A stretch of 64,000 nucleotides of DNA from CAYSPT01 sp964432985 (lineage in GTDB: Bacteria > Muiribacteriota > CAYSPT01): positions 1 through 64,000 of the forward strand of contig CAYSPT010000022.1 in assembly GCA_964432985.1 (NCBI GenBank). Direction: 5' to 3'. A model generated the notes under the pieces. The model saw nothing but the letters and a program-made list of their open reading frames with translations, was not told the DNA's origin and did not search any database. Both the position numbers and the translations under genes were made by a program. Below, one piece after another: positions 9,378 to 17,820 of the stretch. Numbering within the stretch: the first letter of the stretch is position 1; the number at the start of each line of letters is the position of its first letter.

Positions 9378-9412
9378 TTCATTTCATGATTGCAACTGCA
9401 TTGTGAAATGAA
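9378..9412. promoter_or_regulatory. Perfect 9-bp inverted repeat, candidate operator
   Basis: TTCATTTCA at 9378-9386 and TGAAATGAA at 9404-9412 form perfect inverted arms around a 17-bp centre, in the 400-bp region between the divergent isomerase and symporter genes. The spacing fits a dimeric regulator bound to two half-sites. No regulator gene lies nearby. Confidence 0.5.
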
Positions 9413-9499
9413 GCGGTAAAAAGATGAAACCAAGTTGTTTTCCCTGCATAGATCATGGCAAGGCAGGACGGAGGCAGGTGATAGCGTATCTCTACTCTG

Positions 9500-9542
9500 A
9501 AACCATATCAGGTTTACAGAAACTGATACAAACTGGTATAGT
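9500..9542 (+). promoter_or_regulatory. Candidate sigma-70 promoter of the symporter with overlapping palindrome
   Basis: TTTACA at 9513-9518 and TATAGT at 9537-9542, 18 bp apart, point at the symporter start 110 bp downstream. AAACC (9500-9504) and GGTTT (9511-9515) form a small palindrome overlapping the -35 box, a possible repressor site. The rest of 9251-9650 shows no gene. Confidence 0.5.
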
Positions 9543-9650
9543 AGAAATCTCGATAGTAATTGGTTTTATTTGGGACTTTCCCCTCATGGGGATGATCCGG
9601 CGATGTGCTGGCCGACGACCATGCCGCCGGGTAGAATTAAGGAGGCTGCC

Positions 9651-11183
9651 GTGCAACTCTCTATTGTCGATATCATTACATTTTGTGCATTCTTTGTCAT
9701 AGTGATCGGTATATCACTGTATAAATCAAGGGACGAGGAGACGTCCGAGGACTACTTCCTGGCCGGGCGCGGCCTGGGATTCTGGCTCATTGGTTTTTCG
9801 CTGATTGCGTCCAACATCTCTACCGAGCACTTCGTGGGAATGGCCGGCGCCGGCTACGGCAGTTTGGGTCTGGCCGTGGCGAGCTACGAGTGGATGGCTG
9901 CCGTAACATTGATCCTGGTCGGTCTCTTTCTTCTCCCCCGTTTTCTCCGCTGCGGCATATTCACCATCCCCGAATACCTTGAATACCGCTACAGTGCCAC
10001 CAGTCGGGCCATAATGGCCGTGTTCATGATGATCATGTACGTAGCGGTGGCTCTAGCGTCCATTCTCTATTCCGGCGCTATCGGTCTGAAAACGATTTTT
10101 GGCATGGATCTGACCCTGGCCGTTTGGCTGATCGGGATCATCGCCGGGGCTTACACCATATACGGCGGGTTGAAAGCTGTTGTGTGGACGGACCTCTTCC
10201 AGGGGGCAGCCCTGCTTATCGGTGGTGCTATCGTGATGGTACTGGGATTTAAAGCCGTGGGCGGATGGTCCGCGTTCTTTGCCGCCAACGCCGACAAGAT
10301 GCACATGATTCTGCCGGCAGATAATCCTGATATCCCGTGGACGGCCCTGCTGCTGGGCCTGTGGATTCCGAACTTCTTCTACTGGGGACTCAACCAGTTC
10401 ATCGTGCAGCGGACACTGGGAGCCAAGAGCCTCAAGGAGGGTCAGAAGGGTATCATGCTGGCCGCTGGGCTCAAACTGATAATCCCTTTTATCATCGTCC
10501 TTCCGGGGATCATGGCTTACCAGCTATTCGCCAGTAAAATCGGCTCCGGGGACCAGGCCTACTCGGTTCTAATTCGCGAGATTCTCCCGTCCGGCCTGCG
10601 GGGCATCATGTTTGCCGCCCTCTTCGGGGCCGTGCTAAGCAGCCTGGACTCCATGCTTAATTCGGCCTCCACCATCTTCACTATGGATCTGTACAAGCGG
10701 CACTGGAACAAGGAAGCCCCCACCCACAAACTGGTGAACGTAGGACGGTTCATGACCGGAGTGTTCGTGCTGTTGGCTTGTTTGATAGCCCCCCACCTGG
10801 CTGATCCGAAATTCGGCGGCATCTTCAAGTACATCCAAATGTTCCAGGGATTCATTTCACCGGGTATCGTCACGGTTTTCCTGTTCGGCCTGATTTTCAA
10901 AAAAGCGCCGGCAGTTGCCGCCAATATTGCCCTGTTTGGTAATATCGTGATTTACGGTCTGCTGCTGTGGCTGCTGCCCCAGGTAGCGTTTCTGAACCAC
11001 ATGGCCATCACCTTCATCGCCCTGGTCGCTCTCATGGGGATCATCACCGCCATAAAACCACTCGAGGAGCCGAAGACGCTTCCAGTGAACGAGTCGATCG
11101 ATGTGACCCCCCACGTGTGGTCGCAGGTGGCGGGTGCAACGATTATTTTCATGGTTGTTGTTCTCTACGTTGTTTTCTGGTAG
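9651..11183 (+). CDS. Sodium:solute symporter (SSS family)
   Basis: 510 aa from GTG 9651, with AAGGAGG five bases upstream; an in-frame ATG at 9570 has no ribosome site and would add a non-membrane leader. The protein is almost wholly hydrophobic with about 13-14 membrane spans. It shows SSS/SGLT features: DYFLAGRGLGFWLIGFSLIASNIS near the N-terminus, IYGGLKAVVWTDLFQG, and SSLDSMLNSASTIFTMDLYK. These transporters couple Na+ entry to uptake of sugars, sialic acids or similar solutes. Its divergent position beside isomerase, kinase and aldolase genes indicates that it imports their sugar. Confidence 0.9.
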   Translation: MQLSIVDIITFCAFFVIVIGISLYKSRDEETSEDYFLAGRGLGFWLIGFSLIASNISTEHFVGMAGAGYGSLGLAVASYEWMAAVTLILVGLFLLPRFLRCGIFTIPEYLEYRYSATSRAIMAVFMMIMYVAVALASILYSGAIGLKTIFGMDLTLAVWLIGIIAGAYTIYGGLKAVVWTDLFQGAALLIGGAIVMVLGFKAVGGWSAFFAANADKMHMILPADNPDIPWTALLLGLWIPNFFYWGLNQFIVQRTLGAKSLKEGQKGIMLAAGLKLIIPFIIVLPGIMAYQLFASKIGSGDQAYSVLIREILPSGLRGIMFAALFGAVLSSLDSMLNSASTIFTMDLYKRHWNKEAPTHKLVNVGRFMTGVFVLLACLIAPHLADPKFGGIFKYIQMFQGFISPGIVTVFLFGLIFKKAPAVAANIALFGNIVIYGLLLWLLPQVAFLNHMAITFIALVALMGIITAIKPLEEPKTLPVNESIDVTPHVWSQVAGATIIFMVVVLYVVFW

Positions 11184-11242
11184 AGTTACTCGCTGCGGGG
11201 GGAGCCGGATACTTTCGGTGCTGTCCGGCAGCGTTGAGCATT

Positions 11243-11276
11243 AAACCGGTCGAACATACATCTGTTCGACCGGTTT
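11243..11276 (+). terminator. Strong 14-bp perfect hairpin after the symporter
   Basis: AAACCGGTCGAACA and TGTTCGACCGGTTT pair perfectly around TACATC, 60 bp after the symporter stop. There is no T-run, so termination may be weak. A second palindrome (TTGCTT ATT AAGCAA, 11275-11289) overlaps its last two bases. Confidence 0.6.
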
Positions 11277-11310
11277 GCTTATTAAGCAAAAAATATATGA
11301 GGTGATAACC

Positions 11311-11376
11311 ATGATACGTGAGTTGATCGAAAAGAACAGAAGCTACCGGCGGTTTAGTATGGGGATAACCACATGA
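11311..11376 (+). other. Leader mini-ORF 1 (21 codons)
   Basis: ATG 11311 with GAGGTGAT before it. The product repeats the nitroreductase N-terminus MIRELIEKNRSYRRFS, then MGITT. Its TGA (11374-11376) overlaps the ATG of the next mini-ORF as ATGA, a layout that permits translational coupling. Confidence 0.5.
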
Positions 11377-11438
11377 TACGTGAATTAATCGAAAAGAACA
11401 GAAGCTACCGGCGGTTTAGTATGGGGATAACCACATGA
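11373..11438 (+). other. Leader mini-ORF 2 (21 codons)
   Basis: Same peptide as mini-ORF 1, preceded by ATGGGGATAACCAC. Its TGA (11436-11438) overlaps the nitroreductase ATG at 11435 as ATGA. Confidence 0.5.
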
Positions 11439-12004
11439 TACGTGAGTTGATCGAAAAGAACAGAAGCTACCGGCGGTTTAGTCCGAATGGAACTGTCGCC
11501 ATGGAGACACTGCGGGAACTGGTTGACCTGGCGCGGCTTTCCCCGTCGTCAGCCAACCTGCAGCCGCTGAGGTTCATCCTGTCCAGCGACCCGGAAAAAA
11601 ACGCATTGATATTCAAACATCTATCATGGGCGGGGTATCTGAAGGATTGGGATGGTCCAGCTGAAAGCGAAACTCCGTCGGCGTACATCATCATCATAGG
11701 GGACACGGTCACCAGCCAGCGGTTTCTCACCGATTCGGGTATTGCCGCCCAGAGTATCATGCTGGGTGCCGTCCAGCGGGGGCTGGGGGGATGCATGATC
11801 GGCTCCATCGACCGTCCCGCGCTCAGGAGCGATCTGGGTATCTCCGTTCGCTACGACATCCTGCTGATACTGGCGCTGGGTGTACCGGCGGAGAAGGTGG
11901 TTATCGAGCAAGAGAAGGATGAAAATGACATCAAGTACTGGCGCTCGGAAGACGATGTGCATCATGTTCCCAAGCGCCCGCTTGACGAGTTGATAATCAA
12001 CTGA
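11435..12004 (+). CDS. Nitroreductase-family FMN oxidoreductase
   Basis: 189 aa, a normal short nitroreductase. The N-terminus MIRELIEKNRSYRRFS carries the family's R-S-Y-R-R-F FMN-phosphate contact. LVDLARLSPSSANLQPLRFIL follows, and DSGIAAQSIMLGAVQRGLGGCMIG is the conserved helix and Gly-rich turn. These flavoproteins reduce nitro groups, quinones or flavins with NAD(P)H; the natural substrate is unknown. The gene is preceded by two duplicated copies of its own 5' end, overlapping it as ATGA, and is followed 26 bp later by a HEAT-repeat gene. Confidence 0.9.
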   Translation: MIRELIEKNRSYRRFSPNGTVAMETLRELVDLARLSPSSANLQPLRFILSSDPEKNALIFKHLSWAGYLKDWDGPAESETPSAYIIIIGDTVTSQRFLTDSGIAAQSIMLGAVQRGLGGCMIGSIDRPALRSDLGISVRYDILLILALGVPAEKVVIEQEKDENDIKYWRSEDDVHHVPKRPLDELIIN

Positions 12005-12030
12005 GAAGACAGGAAAGGCGGGAAGGGTTG

Positions 12031-13164
12031 GTGGACAGCAAAGAAGTAAGGAGAATGCTCACCTCCGGTGACAGTGTCAGCAAGAAGAAAGCAATCACCT
12101 TTCTTCTCAAGCACAGTGACACGGAAGCAGGCGACCTGCTGAAACCTCTTCTCAAAGATGCCGATCCCGAAATCAGGACTATTGTCCGGCAGGCCTTGAA
12201 AAGGATTTATTTCCCTCTCCAAACCGGCGACAGGAAAATCGACGTGGAAAAGTTCGAGAATCTCATGCAGTCTCCGGATCCCATATATCGTACCAGGGTC
12301 ATCATGACAGCCCGTAAGTTCAAACAGGATGAACTGCTGCCCTACTACATCGCCAACCTGTATGAAGAAGAGGACGAGTTCGTCATTGCCACGCTGCTGC
12401 AGGCAATCGGTGAAGTGGGAGACAGCACAGTGGTCAAGTCCCTGTCCAGGTTCCTCAAGCACGGAAGCGACCGGGTACGAGCCAACGCCGTGGAAGCCCT
12501 GGGTAAAGTGGGTGGGGAGATGATTCCCCGGCTTATCACCCCACTGCTCGATGACAGCAATAATCGGGTTCGTATTTGTGCAGTAAGAGTTCTGTGGGCA
12601 ACGGGAGACCGGGATGTCCTCGATAAGTTGAAATGGATGCTGAAGAGCGAACTTCCCATCGATCGTATCAGCGCTGCGTTCATGCTCGGTCTGATCGATG
12701 ATCCTGCGACGGTGCCGGTTCTGATCGACGCGCTTGACGACGAGGATGAAACGGTGCGGAAAAAGGTCCTGGAAAACCTGTCATATAAAATTAGTATTAT
12801 CGAAGTCAAGGAGCGTTTTTTAGACCTGATGTTCTCCGATTCACGCACCTCGGGCACAGTCCGGGAGGCTCTCAAACACCTGGAAGGCAAGGTCCGGTGC
12901 AAAATGTGCGCAGCGTTAAATGACGAAAAGATTAATTTTTGCGGCAAGTGCGGGTCGGCCCTGACATCCGGGACAGTTACCGCATTTAATCTTCCTTCGG
13001 AGGAGGAAATCAACCGACGGAAAAAGGACTTCAGGAAACAGCAATTAAAAGAGCGGGCGCTCAAGATTCTGGCATCGGACCAGGAGCGGGGACTTCAGAA
13101 GCGTTCCTGGAAGCGCGGTAAAGACTCATTTCCCGTGGATGATATCGACATAGATGTTATTTGA
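12031..13164 (+). CDS. HEAT-repeat protein with C-terminal zinc ribbon
   Basis: 377 aa from GTG 12031 (a TTG at 12028 is an alternative), behind GGGAAGGG. Residues ~1-285 are alpha-helical HEAT/PBS-lyase-type repeats, for example DRVRANAVEALGKVG, NNRVRICAVRVLWATGD and LDDEDETVRKKVLENLS. A four-cysteine ribbon follows (CKMC ... CGKC; Cys 290, 293, 304, 307), then a basic tail. HEAT scaffolds bind proteins or nucleic acid; the ribbon supports a binding role. There is no signal peptide, so it is cytoplasmic. It shares its repeat style with the HEAT-TM-TPR protein at 32545. Its 3' end overlaps the convergent gene by 8 bp. Confidence 0.85.
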   Translation: MDSKEVRRMLTSGDSVSKKKAITFLLKHSDTEAGDLLKPLLKDADPEIRTIVRQALKRIYFPLQTGDRKIDVEKFENLMQSPDPIYRTRVIMTARKFKQDELLPYYIANLYEEEDEFVIATLLQAIGEVGDSTVVKSLSRFLKHGSDRVRANAVEALGKVGGEMIPRLITPLLDDSNNRVRICAVRVLWATGDRDVLDKLKWMLKSELPIDRISAAFMLGLIDDPATVPVLIDALDDEDETVRKKVLENLSYKISIIEVKERFLDLMFSDSRTSGTVREALKHLEGKVRCKMCAALNDEKINFCGKCGSALTSGTVTAFNLPSEEEINRRKKDFRKQQLKERALKILASDQERGLQKRSWKRGKDSFPVDDIDIDVI

Positions 13165-14179
13165 AGCGGCCGTACAGGTGCCCGGTGCAAAAAGCGATTC
13201 CTCCCGGTTTGATGGTCTCCTTTACCTCTGACAGCAGCACGTTGATGATGAGTCCGTAGGAGTGCACTGTCACCACGTGGTAGGTCTGTCCGGTGAGCGA
13301 ATTCCTGCAAACCGAATAATCATTGACGATCCCGGTGAAAAGGATCGGAGGTGAATCCATTTCCCCTGCGTTTGAGCTGGATCGGTCTTGTTGGTTCCCG
13401 GAAGAAACGCTGGATCCGCCGCTGTCTCCGGAGTCCGGAGGCGGCTCCGAGGCCCTGTTGGCACCGCCCTGGTTGCCGCTTTGTTCCGTGGTAACCAGAG
13501 CGACAGAGTTTATGGATACATGGTCCGGCCGGTTGTTCTGCCATTCTCTGCCGGATGGGTAGAAAGAGAATTCCTGGGCCGGGCACCAGAGGTGTACCCG
13601 GTGAAGTCCCGGCAGTTCGTGCTGGTCCATTGCCGCCAGGAAATCGGGGCATTTGAAGCTGAAGGTGACGGGCTGTCCCGGGTGTTGGAGCTTTTGATGA
13701 GGAACGGTCGTTGCGGCAAACCCCCCGGCCCATATTGGACTGTTCTGCTGTCGGGCTGTAGTCACCTTGACGTAGGCGGTCCGCTGGTCAGCTCGCTGGT
13801 AACAGGGAATTATATCCGCCGTGTTCCCATCCCGTGTAATATAAAGCAGCACCAGACCGTTGCCGAGATCCCGCTCCCGGTACTCAATGGGATGGTCCCA
13901 GAGCTTTCCCTGCCAGACAGGAACGCTTCGGGAAAACTCCGCTGCCAGAATTCTCCTGTTATAGCCTTCACTAATGAAGCCTTCCCCGTAGATCCCCGGG
14001 ATACCTACCGCCCTGAAGTCCGGCCGGTCGTCATCGGTGATGTGGAGTGAAACGAGAACCAGGAGACTTCCACCCACCAGAAGCGCGAACAGAATCCACC
14101 GGATAGACGAACGCCGGCTGTTTGGAGAAGCGGGCTCATCAGAAAATGAGTTTGAATGTGGCAATCCGTTTAGCTCCAA
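13157..14179 (-). CDS. Single-pass membrane protein of unknown function with OB-like C-terminus
   Basis: 340 aa from TTG 14179, overlapping the end of the mannosidase gene by 41 bp; a second TTG at 14164 is possible and no ATG is available near the N-terminus. One membrane span lies at ~27-46 after a short cytoplasmic head. The outer part has a beta-rich domain, a Ser/Gly/Asn-rich linker (~245-275) and a final ~58 residues (GIVNDYSVCRNSLTG ... GHLYGRF) whose strand pattern resembles an OB fold. I do not recognise the family. Translational coupling to the mannosidase is likely. Confidence 0.65.
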   Translation of the reverse strand: MELNGLPHSNSFSDEPASPNSRRSSIRWILFALLVGGSLLVLVSLHITDDDRPDFRAVGIPGIYGEGFISEGYNRRILAAEFSRSVPVWQGKLWDHPIEYRERDLGNGLVLLYITRDGNTADIIPCYQRADQRTAYVKVTTARQQNSPIWAGGFAATTVPHQKLQHPGQPVTFSFKCPDFLAAMDQHELPGLHRVHLWCPAQEFSFYPSGREWQNNRPDHVSINSVALVTTEQSGNQGGANRASEPPPDSGDSGGSSVSSGNQQDRSSSNAGEMDSPPILFTGIVNDYSVCRNSLTGQTYHVVTVHSYGLIINVLLSEVKETIKPGGIAFCTGHLYGRFK

Positions 14180-16805
14180 TCGTAAACGAGAACGACGACT
14201 TCTCTGGAGAAACAGAGAGTTTCGTCCATAAACGGCCCGGTCCGGACTTCAGATCCTGTTCGTTCAGGTTGACCTCCTTGACGGTACTGAACGCTTTGAA
14301 AAACCCGATGGTTCCATTCACCGGGTGGTCTTCACTGTTAAAAATCCTGAGAATGACAGCATCGTCATCTTCCGCCAGTTTCAGAGCGCTGAGAACCACC
14401 GCGGCCGGCTCTATGGTGAGGAAACTGCCCGAGGAGTGGAGTTTCCCCTGGTGTATCCCGGTAGTCCGGGCGTTCAGCGGGTTGTTGTACCAGGCGCCCA
14501 GCCGGGAGGCCAGTTTCATTTCGCTGGCGGTTGCGCGGGGAAAGATAGCGTACTCGAAGCGAAGCTGCCTCAAGCACTGGGCTCCCGGAGTGGCCATCTC
14601 GGGGCCGGCGTGCCCGTTCCGGGTAACAAAATCGTCCCGGGAGAGCCACCCGACGGCCCTGATCAACGTCAAAGCAGCCACTGCCCGGCCATCCCGCTCC
14701 ATGAGCTCGACTTCCGGAATCCCCTTGTTGAGCAGTATAAACCATTCATCACCATTTCCCCACACGGTGTAATTCTTCTGGGGAAACTGGCCCACCGGCT
14801 GCTCGAACCACTGCTGTCCGCCGGGGATAGCTACGGATCGTTTTACCTGGTCGAAATGACCGTCGGCCAGTGAATGCGAAGCAGTCAGCGCGGAAGGAAA
14901 CATAGTCCGCAGTCGGTGGTCCCGTGACCTGTTGTCCACTGACGTTTCAAAATCGATTCGCTTGATTCCCGGATATAGGGATACACGGGAGGTAATCCGG
15001 CATGGTTTGGTTGCCGGACTGCGCCTGCTTCTCTCGTCGGTCAGCCCGTCCGGAATATCATAGATCAGCTCGTACTCCATGGTTTGTTTCTGGTCTGATA
15101 CGGTTACCAGGGCTCGATCCGAAACCTCACCGCTGGAAATGATGCGGTTGCCTTTTTCAGGCGGTGAAAAATTGTATTCGTCCCCGGCATCTCCTTCGTC
15201 CACGAACCGGTTGATCCCGGTGAGGACCGTCGCGGTACCCAGGTCGGTGACGGTCAGGGTTCCGTCCTTAGGATTCAACTCAACCCGGTAATGCTCGTTT
15301 TCAATGGCCGGGCCCAGGCTGGCTGAGCTGGTGGAAAAGACGCGTTCTGCCTGAGGTGTCAGGAGAGCGACCGGAGCGAGTGTACTCCGTTCTCTCTCTG
15401 AAATCAGCTCGCAAATTTCGAATCCGGTCGACTGGTGTGATGATGACGGATTCTCAACCGGGCGGACGGCGTAGGTTTTGTAACCGAATGGTGGAATATT
15501 CCGTGGCACGAAATTAACTTCGTGTCCGGCATCTCCGTTCTCCAGCGTCAGGGTGACCGGCCCGGACCTCGGGCCGTCAAGTGGGTTGAATACGATCAAC
15601 GGAGTGAAGCCGTCTCCGTTTTTATCCGCTCCAGCGGTCGTACCTGCGGTGGTCGCACCTGCGGTGGTCGCACCTGCGGTGTTAACCAGGCCGCAGCACG
15701 TTTCCAGCGTCGTATCCAGCAGAGCTTTCCCGAAGTGAAAAAGTTCCTGGAAACGCCCTTCCATCTGGTCGTGGACCAGGTCGACACTGCATCCGCAGAT
15801 GCTGTCGTGGGCATTGTTCTTGATTAATTGTTTCCAGTAATCGGCCAGGGCTGTTTTCGGGTAAGGGTGCCCGTTGAGCGAGGCGAAAACCGCTACCGGT
15901 TCGAGCATCTTCTCCACCAGGTGTTCGAGCCTGGTATTCATCTGCTTCAGGTATATTCTGGCCGAATAGACGCCCGGGAGGATATTGCTTCTCAGAGGGC
16001 TTCTGAACTCCCCCCGGTAGACGGGCAGGGCAGGGTCTTCACGACGGATGTTGTCGATCAGCTGCGGCATGGTGGACTGGGTGACGGATATGTCGTCCCG
16101 CGAGCTGCGGATAATGTCCATCAGGTCAGGCAGGTTGGACTGCAGATACTTGTGATCGCTTCCGTTCATGAATACCAGGTACCTGGTGGTTGCCCACGGC
16201 TCGAGACTTTCGATCTCGGTGTTCACCCTCTGCAGCAGCTCCCGGGGGTTGTCAGGCAGCTCGACGGCGTTGCTGTACCCGTTGAGGAGATATACTAGCA
16301 ATACGCTCGAACCGTCGGGAGATTCCCAGGTGAGCTCCGTGGTGGTCACCTCATTTCCCACACCACGCCAGAGCATGGCGCAGTCGATATCAAATCCCCG
16401 CAATATCTGGGGCAACTGGGATATGTGCCCGAAGCAGTCCGGCACATAGCCTACCTTCATAGGGCTGCCGTACCGTTGGGCTATCCGGTGGCCGATGAGA
16501 AGGTTGCGGATATGCGCTTCGCCGCTTACCAGGAACTCGTCCGGTTGGACATACCAGGGACCGACCAGGACGTTGCCTTCACGGATGTACCTCACGAGTC
16601 GGTCTTCGTTTTCCGGTCTCAGGTGGAGATAGTCCTCGATTACCACTGTCTGACCGTCCAGATGAAAGTACTTGAATCGGGAATCCCGGTCCATAATGCC
16701 CAGCAGGTTGTCGATCATATTAGCCAACTCCTGCCTGAACTCCTCCAGGGGTCGGTACCATTCCCGGTCCCAGTGTGTGTGAGAGATGACAATGATTTCC
16801 TTCAT
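14139..16805 (-). CDS. Glycoside hydrolase family 38 alpha-mannosidase
   Basis: 888 aa from ATG 16805. The extra 96 residues of the longest frame are not protein-like and overlap a promoter. The start HTHWDREW (residues 9-16) holds the zinc ligands His9/His11/Asp13 region, and Asp123 in YVPDCFGHISQLPQI is the expected nucleophile. HDSICGCS further along fits the GH38 catalytic/central domain, and the C-terminal half is beta-sandwich. GH38 enzymes cleave alpha-mannosides with retention. No signal peptide is present, so it probably acts on imported oligosaccharides. An in-frame 15-bp minisatellite encodes an AGATT-type linker near 15634-15683. Confidence 0.93.
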   Translation of the reverse strand: MKEIIVISHTHWDREWYRPLEEFRQELANMIDNLLGIMDRDSRFKYFHLDGQTVVIEDYLHLRPENEDRLVRYIREGNVLVGPWYVQPDEFLVSGEAHIRNLLIGHRIAQRYGSPMKVGYVPDCFGHISQLPQILRGFDIDCAMLWRGVGNEVTTTELTWESPDGSSVLLVYLLNGYSNAVELPDNPRELLQRVNTEIESLEPWATTRYLVFMNGSDHKYLQSNLPDLMDIIRSSRDDISVTQSTMPQLIDNIRREDPALPVYRGEFRSPLRSNILPGVYSARIYLKQMNTRLEHLVEKMLEPVAVFASLNGHPYPKTALADYWKQLIKNNAHDSICGCSVDLVHDQMEGRFQELFHFGKALLDTTLETCCGLVNTAGATTAGATTAGTTAGADKNGDGFTPLIVFNPLDGPRSGPVTLTLENGDAGHEVNFVPRNIPPFGYKTYAVRPVENPSSSHQSTGFEICELISERERSTLAPVALLTPQAERVFSTSSASLGPAIENEHYRVELNPKDGTLTVTDLGTATVLTGINRFVDEGDAGDEYNFSPPEKGNRIISSGEVSDRALVTVSDQKQTMEYELIYDIPDGLTDERSRRSPATKPCRITSRVSLYPGIKRIDFETSVDNRSRDHRLRTMFPSALTASHSLADGHFDQVKRSVAIPGGQQWFEQPVGQFPQKNYTVWGNGDEWFILLNKGIPEVELMERDGRAVAALTLIRAVGWLSRDDFVTRNGHAGPEMATPGAQCLRQLRFEYAIFPRATASEMKLASRLGAWYNNPLNARTTGIHQGKLHSSGSFLTIEPAAVVLSALKLAEDDDAVILRIFNSEDHPVNGTIGFFKAFSTVKEVNLNEQDLKSGPGRLWTKLSVSPEKSSFSFTIGAKRIATFKLIF
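15634..15683. repeat. 15-bp in-frame minisatellite inside the mannosidase gene
   Basis: About three copies of GCGGTGGTCGCACCT give AGATT-type five-residue repeats in an inter-domain linker. The period is a multiple of three, so copy-number change would only alter linker length. Confidence 0.8.
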
Positions 16806-16864
16806 TAGTTTATTAACGAACCTCCCGTTACTATCGATTAGCTTTTTATATTGTACCAGAAGAA

Positions 16865-16893
16865 ATATTAGAGGGTTTATTACTTTCTTACAA
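16865..16893 (-). promoter_or_regulatory. Sigma-70 promoter of the mannosidase gene
   Basis: On the minus strand TTGTAA (16888-16893) and TAATAT (16865-16870) are 17 bp apart, giving a ~50-nt leader to ATG 16805. A GGGAGG lies 15 nt before the ATG, rather far for a ribosome site. Confidence 0.6.
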
Positions 16894-17007
16894 ATGGCGG
16901 TTGGGAACGGTGACAGAGAACGATGATTGATAGTGGTGTGGGCGTAGTGGTAATGAACGAGAAGAATCCTCAGAAAACTGGTGGCTTCACTGCGCAAAGA
17001 CGCTTGC

Positions 17008-17799
17008 TCATTTGTGTAGAAATTCGGCAATGGCTCTGTAGAAAGCATCCGGATTGTCATACCCGGGGAAATGGTTGCTTGCGGGAATCTCACTGATTAG
17101 GCACCCGGCCTGCAGCAAAGCCGGCAGGTAGGGCAGATCCCGGTTTTCCGATCCGTAAACGAACAGGGTGGGGATTGATAAAGCAATATAACGCTTGAGC
17201 AAATCCGTGCGGTCCGAATGCTCAACCAATGAGCAGCTGTAATCCTGGAAGGCCGCGGGGTGGGCACCGTGTTTAAGCGTTTTGGCATACGTGCGGTAAC
17301 CCCGGTTGCTCGACTGCTCGAGCAGCTGTATAAAATCAGGAAAGACCGTCCGCTCGAACTCTCGTGGATCGCACTCGGCCGCCCGACGTGAAAAAAAGCA
17401 GTCGTCGGAAATCAGGTTACCTTCTATATTTATAAATGCTTTCACATCTGAAGGGTAACGCAGAATGTAAAGCAGCCCCACCACTCCCCCCATACTGTGT
17501 CCCGCGATAACCGGCTGGTCAAGGGATAAGGTGAGTACCACCTGGCGGGTAATTTCTACCAGGCCGACGAGGTCCAGTGGCAGTCCGGGAAAATAACCGG
17601 ATTTCCCGCTCCCGGGAAAATCGAAACTAGCCAGGGTGAAATTCTCCAAGGCGGGTCTCGTGAGCGCGGCAGCAAAATCTGATTTCGAGCACCCCAGACC
17701 GTGCAGGTACAGCAAGGGACCTTTTCTCCCTCTGCGGTAGGAATACTCTATGGGGAGAGTGCGGTTTGAGTAAGAAACCATGCATGTATTGGTAGTCAT
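17008..17799 (-). CDS. Alpha/beta-hydrolase fold protein
   Basis: 263 aa from ATG 17799. It has the standard lipase/esterase-like layout: LLYLHGLGCSKSDF (oxyanion region), FDFPGSGKS, nucleophile elbow GHSMGG, a helical cap region, then LFVYGSENRD for the acid and SNHFPGYDNP for the catalytic His. There is no signal peptide. The substrate is unreadable; the family includes esterases, C-C hydrolases and lactonases. It lies 21 bp after the exported protein gene ending at 17821 and is probably co-transcribed with it. Confidence 0.88.
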   Translation of the reverse strand: MTTNTCMVSYSNRTLPIEYSYRRGRKGPLLYLHGLGCSKSDFAAALTRPALENFTLASFDFPGSGKSGYFPGLPLDLVGLVEITRQVVLTLSLDQPVIAGHSMGGVVGLLYILRYPSDVKAFINIEGNLISDDCFFSRRAAECDPREFERTVFPDFIQLLEQSSNRGYRTYAKTLKHGAHPAAFQDYSCSLVEHSDRTDLLKRYIALSIPTLFVYGSENRDLPYLPALLQAGCLISEIPASNHFPGYDNPDAFYRAIAEFLHK

Positions 17800-17820
17800 C
17801 GCTTTTCCGAGATCCGGGTT

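Larger units (their letters stand above)
11311..11482 (+). repeat. 62-bp tandem repeat: nitroreductase gene head present three times
   Basis: Copies start at 11311, 11373 and 11435. Copies 1 and 2 each encode the same first 16 residues as the real gene, then MGITT and a stop. Copy 2 differs from the others only at synonymous positions (GAA TTA against GAG TTG). The third copy runs into the intact gene. Confidence 0.9.

Noticed and set aside
12345..13064. Minus-strand open frame (239 codons) opposite the zinc-ribbon HEAT gene
   Set aside because: Ser/Arg-rich shadow of the HEAT codons with no start signal.
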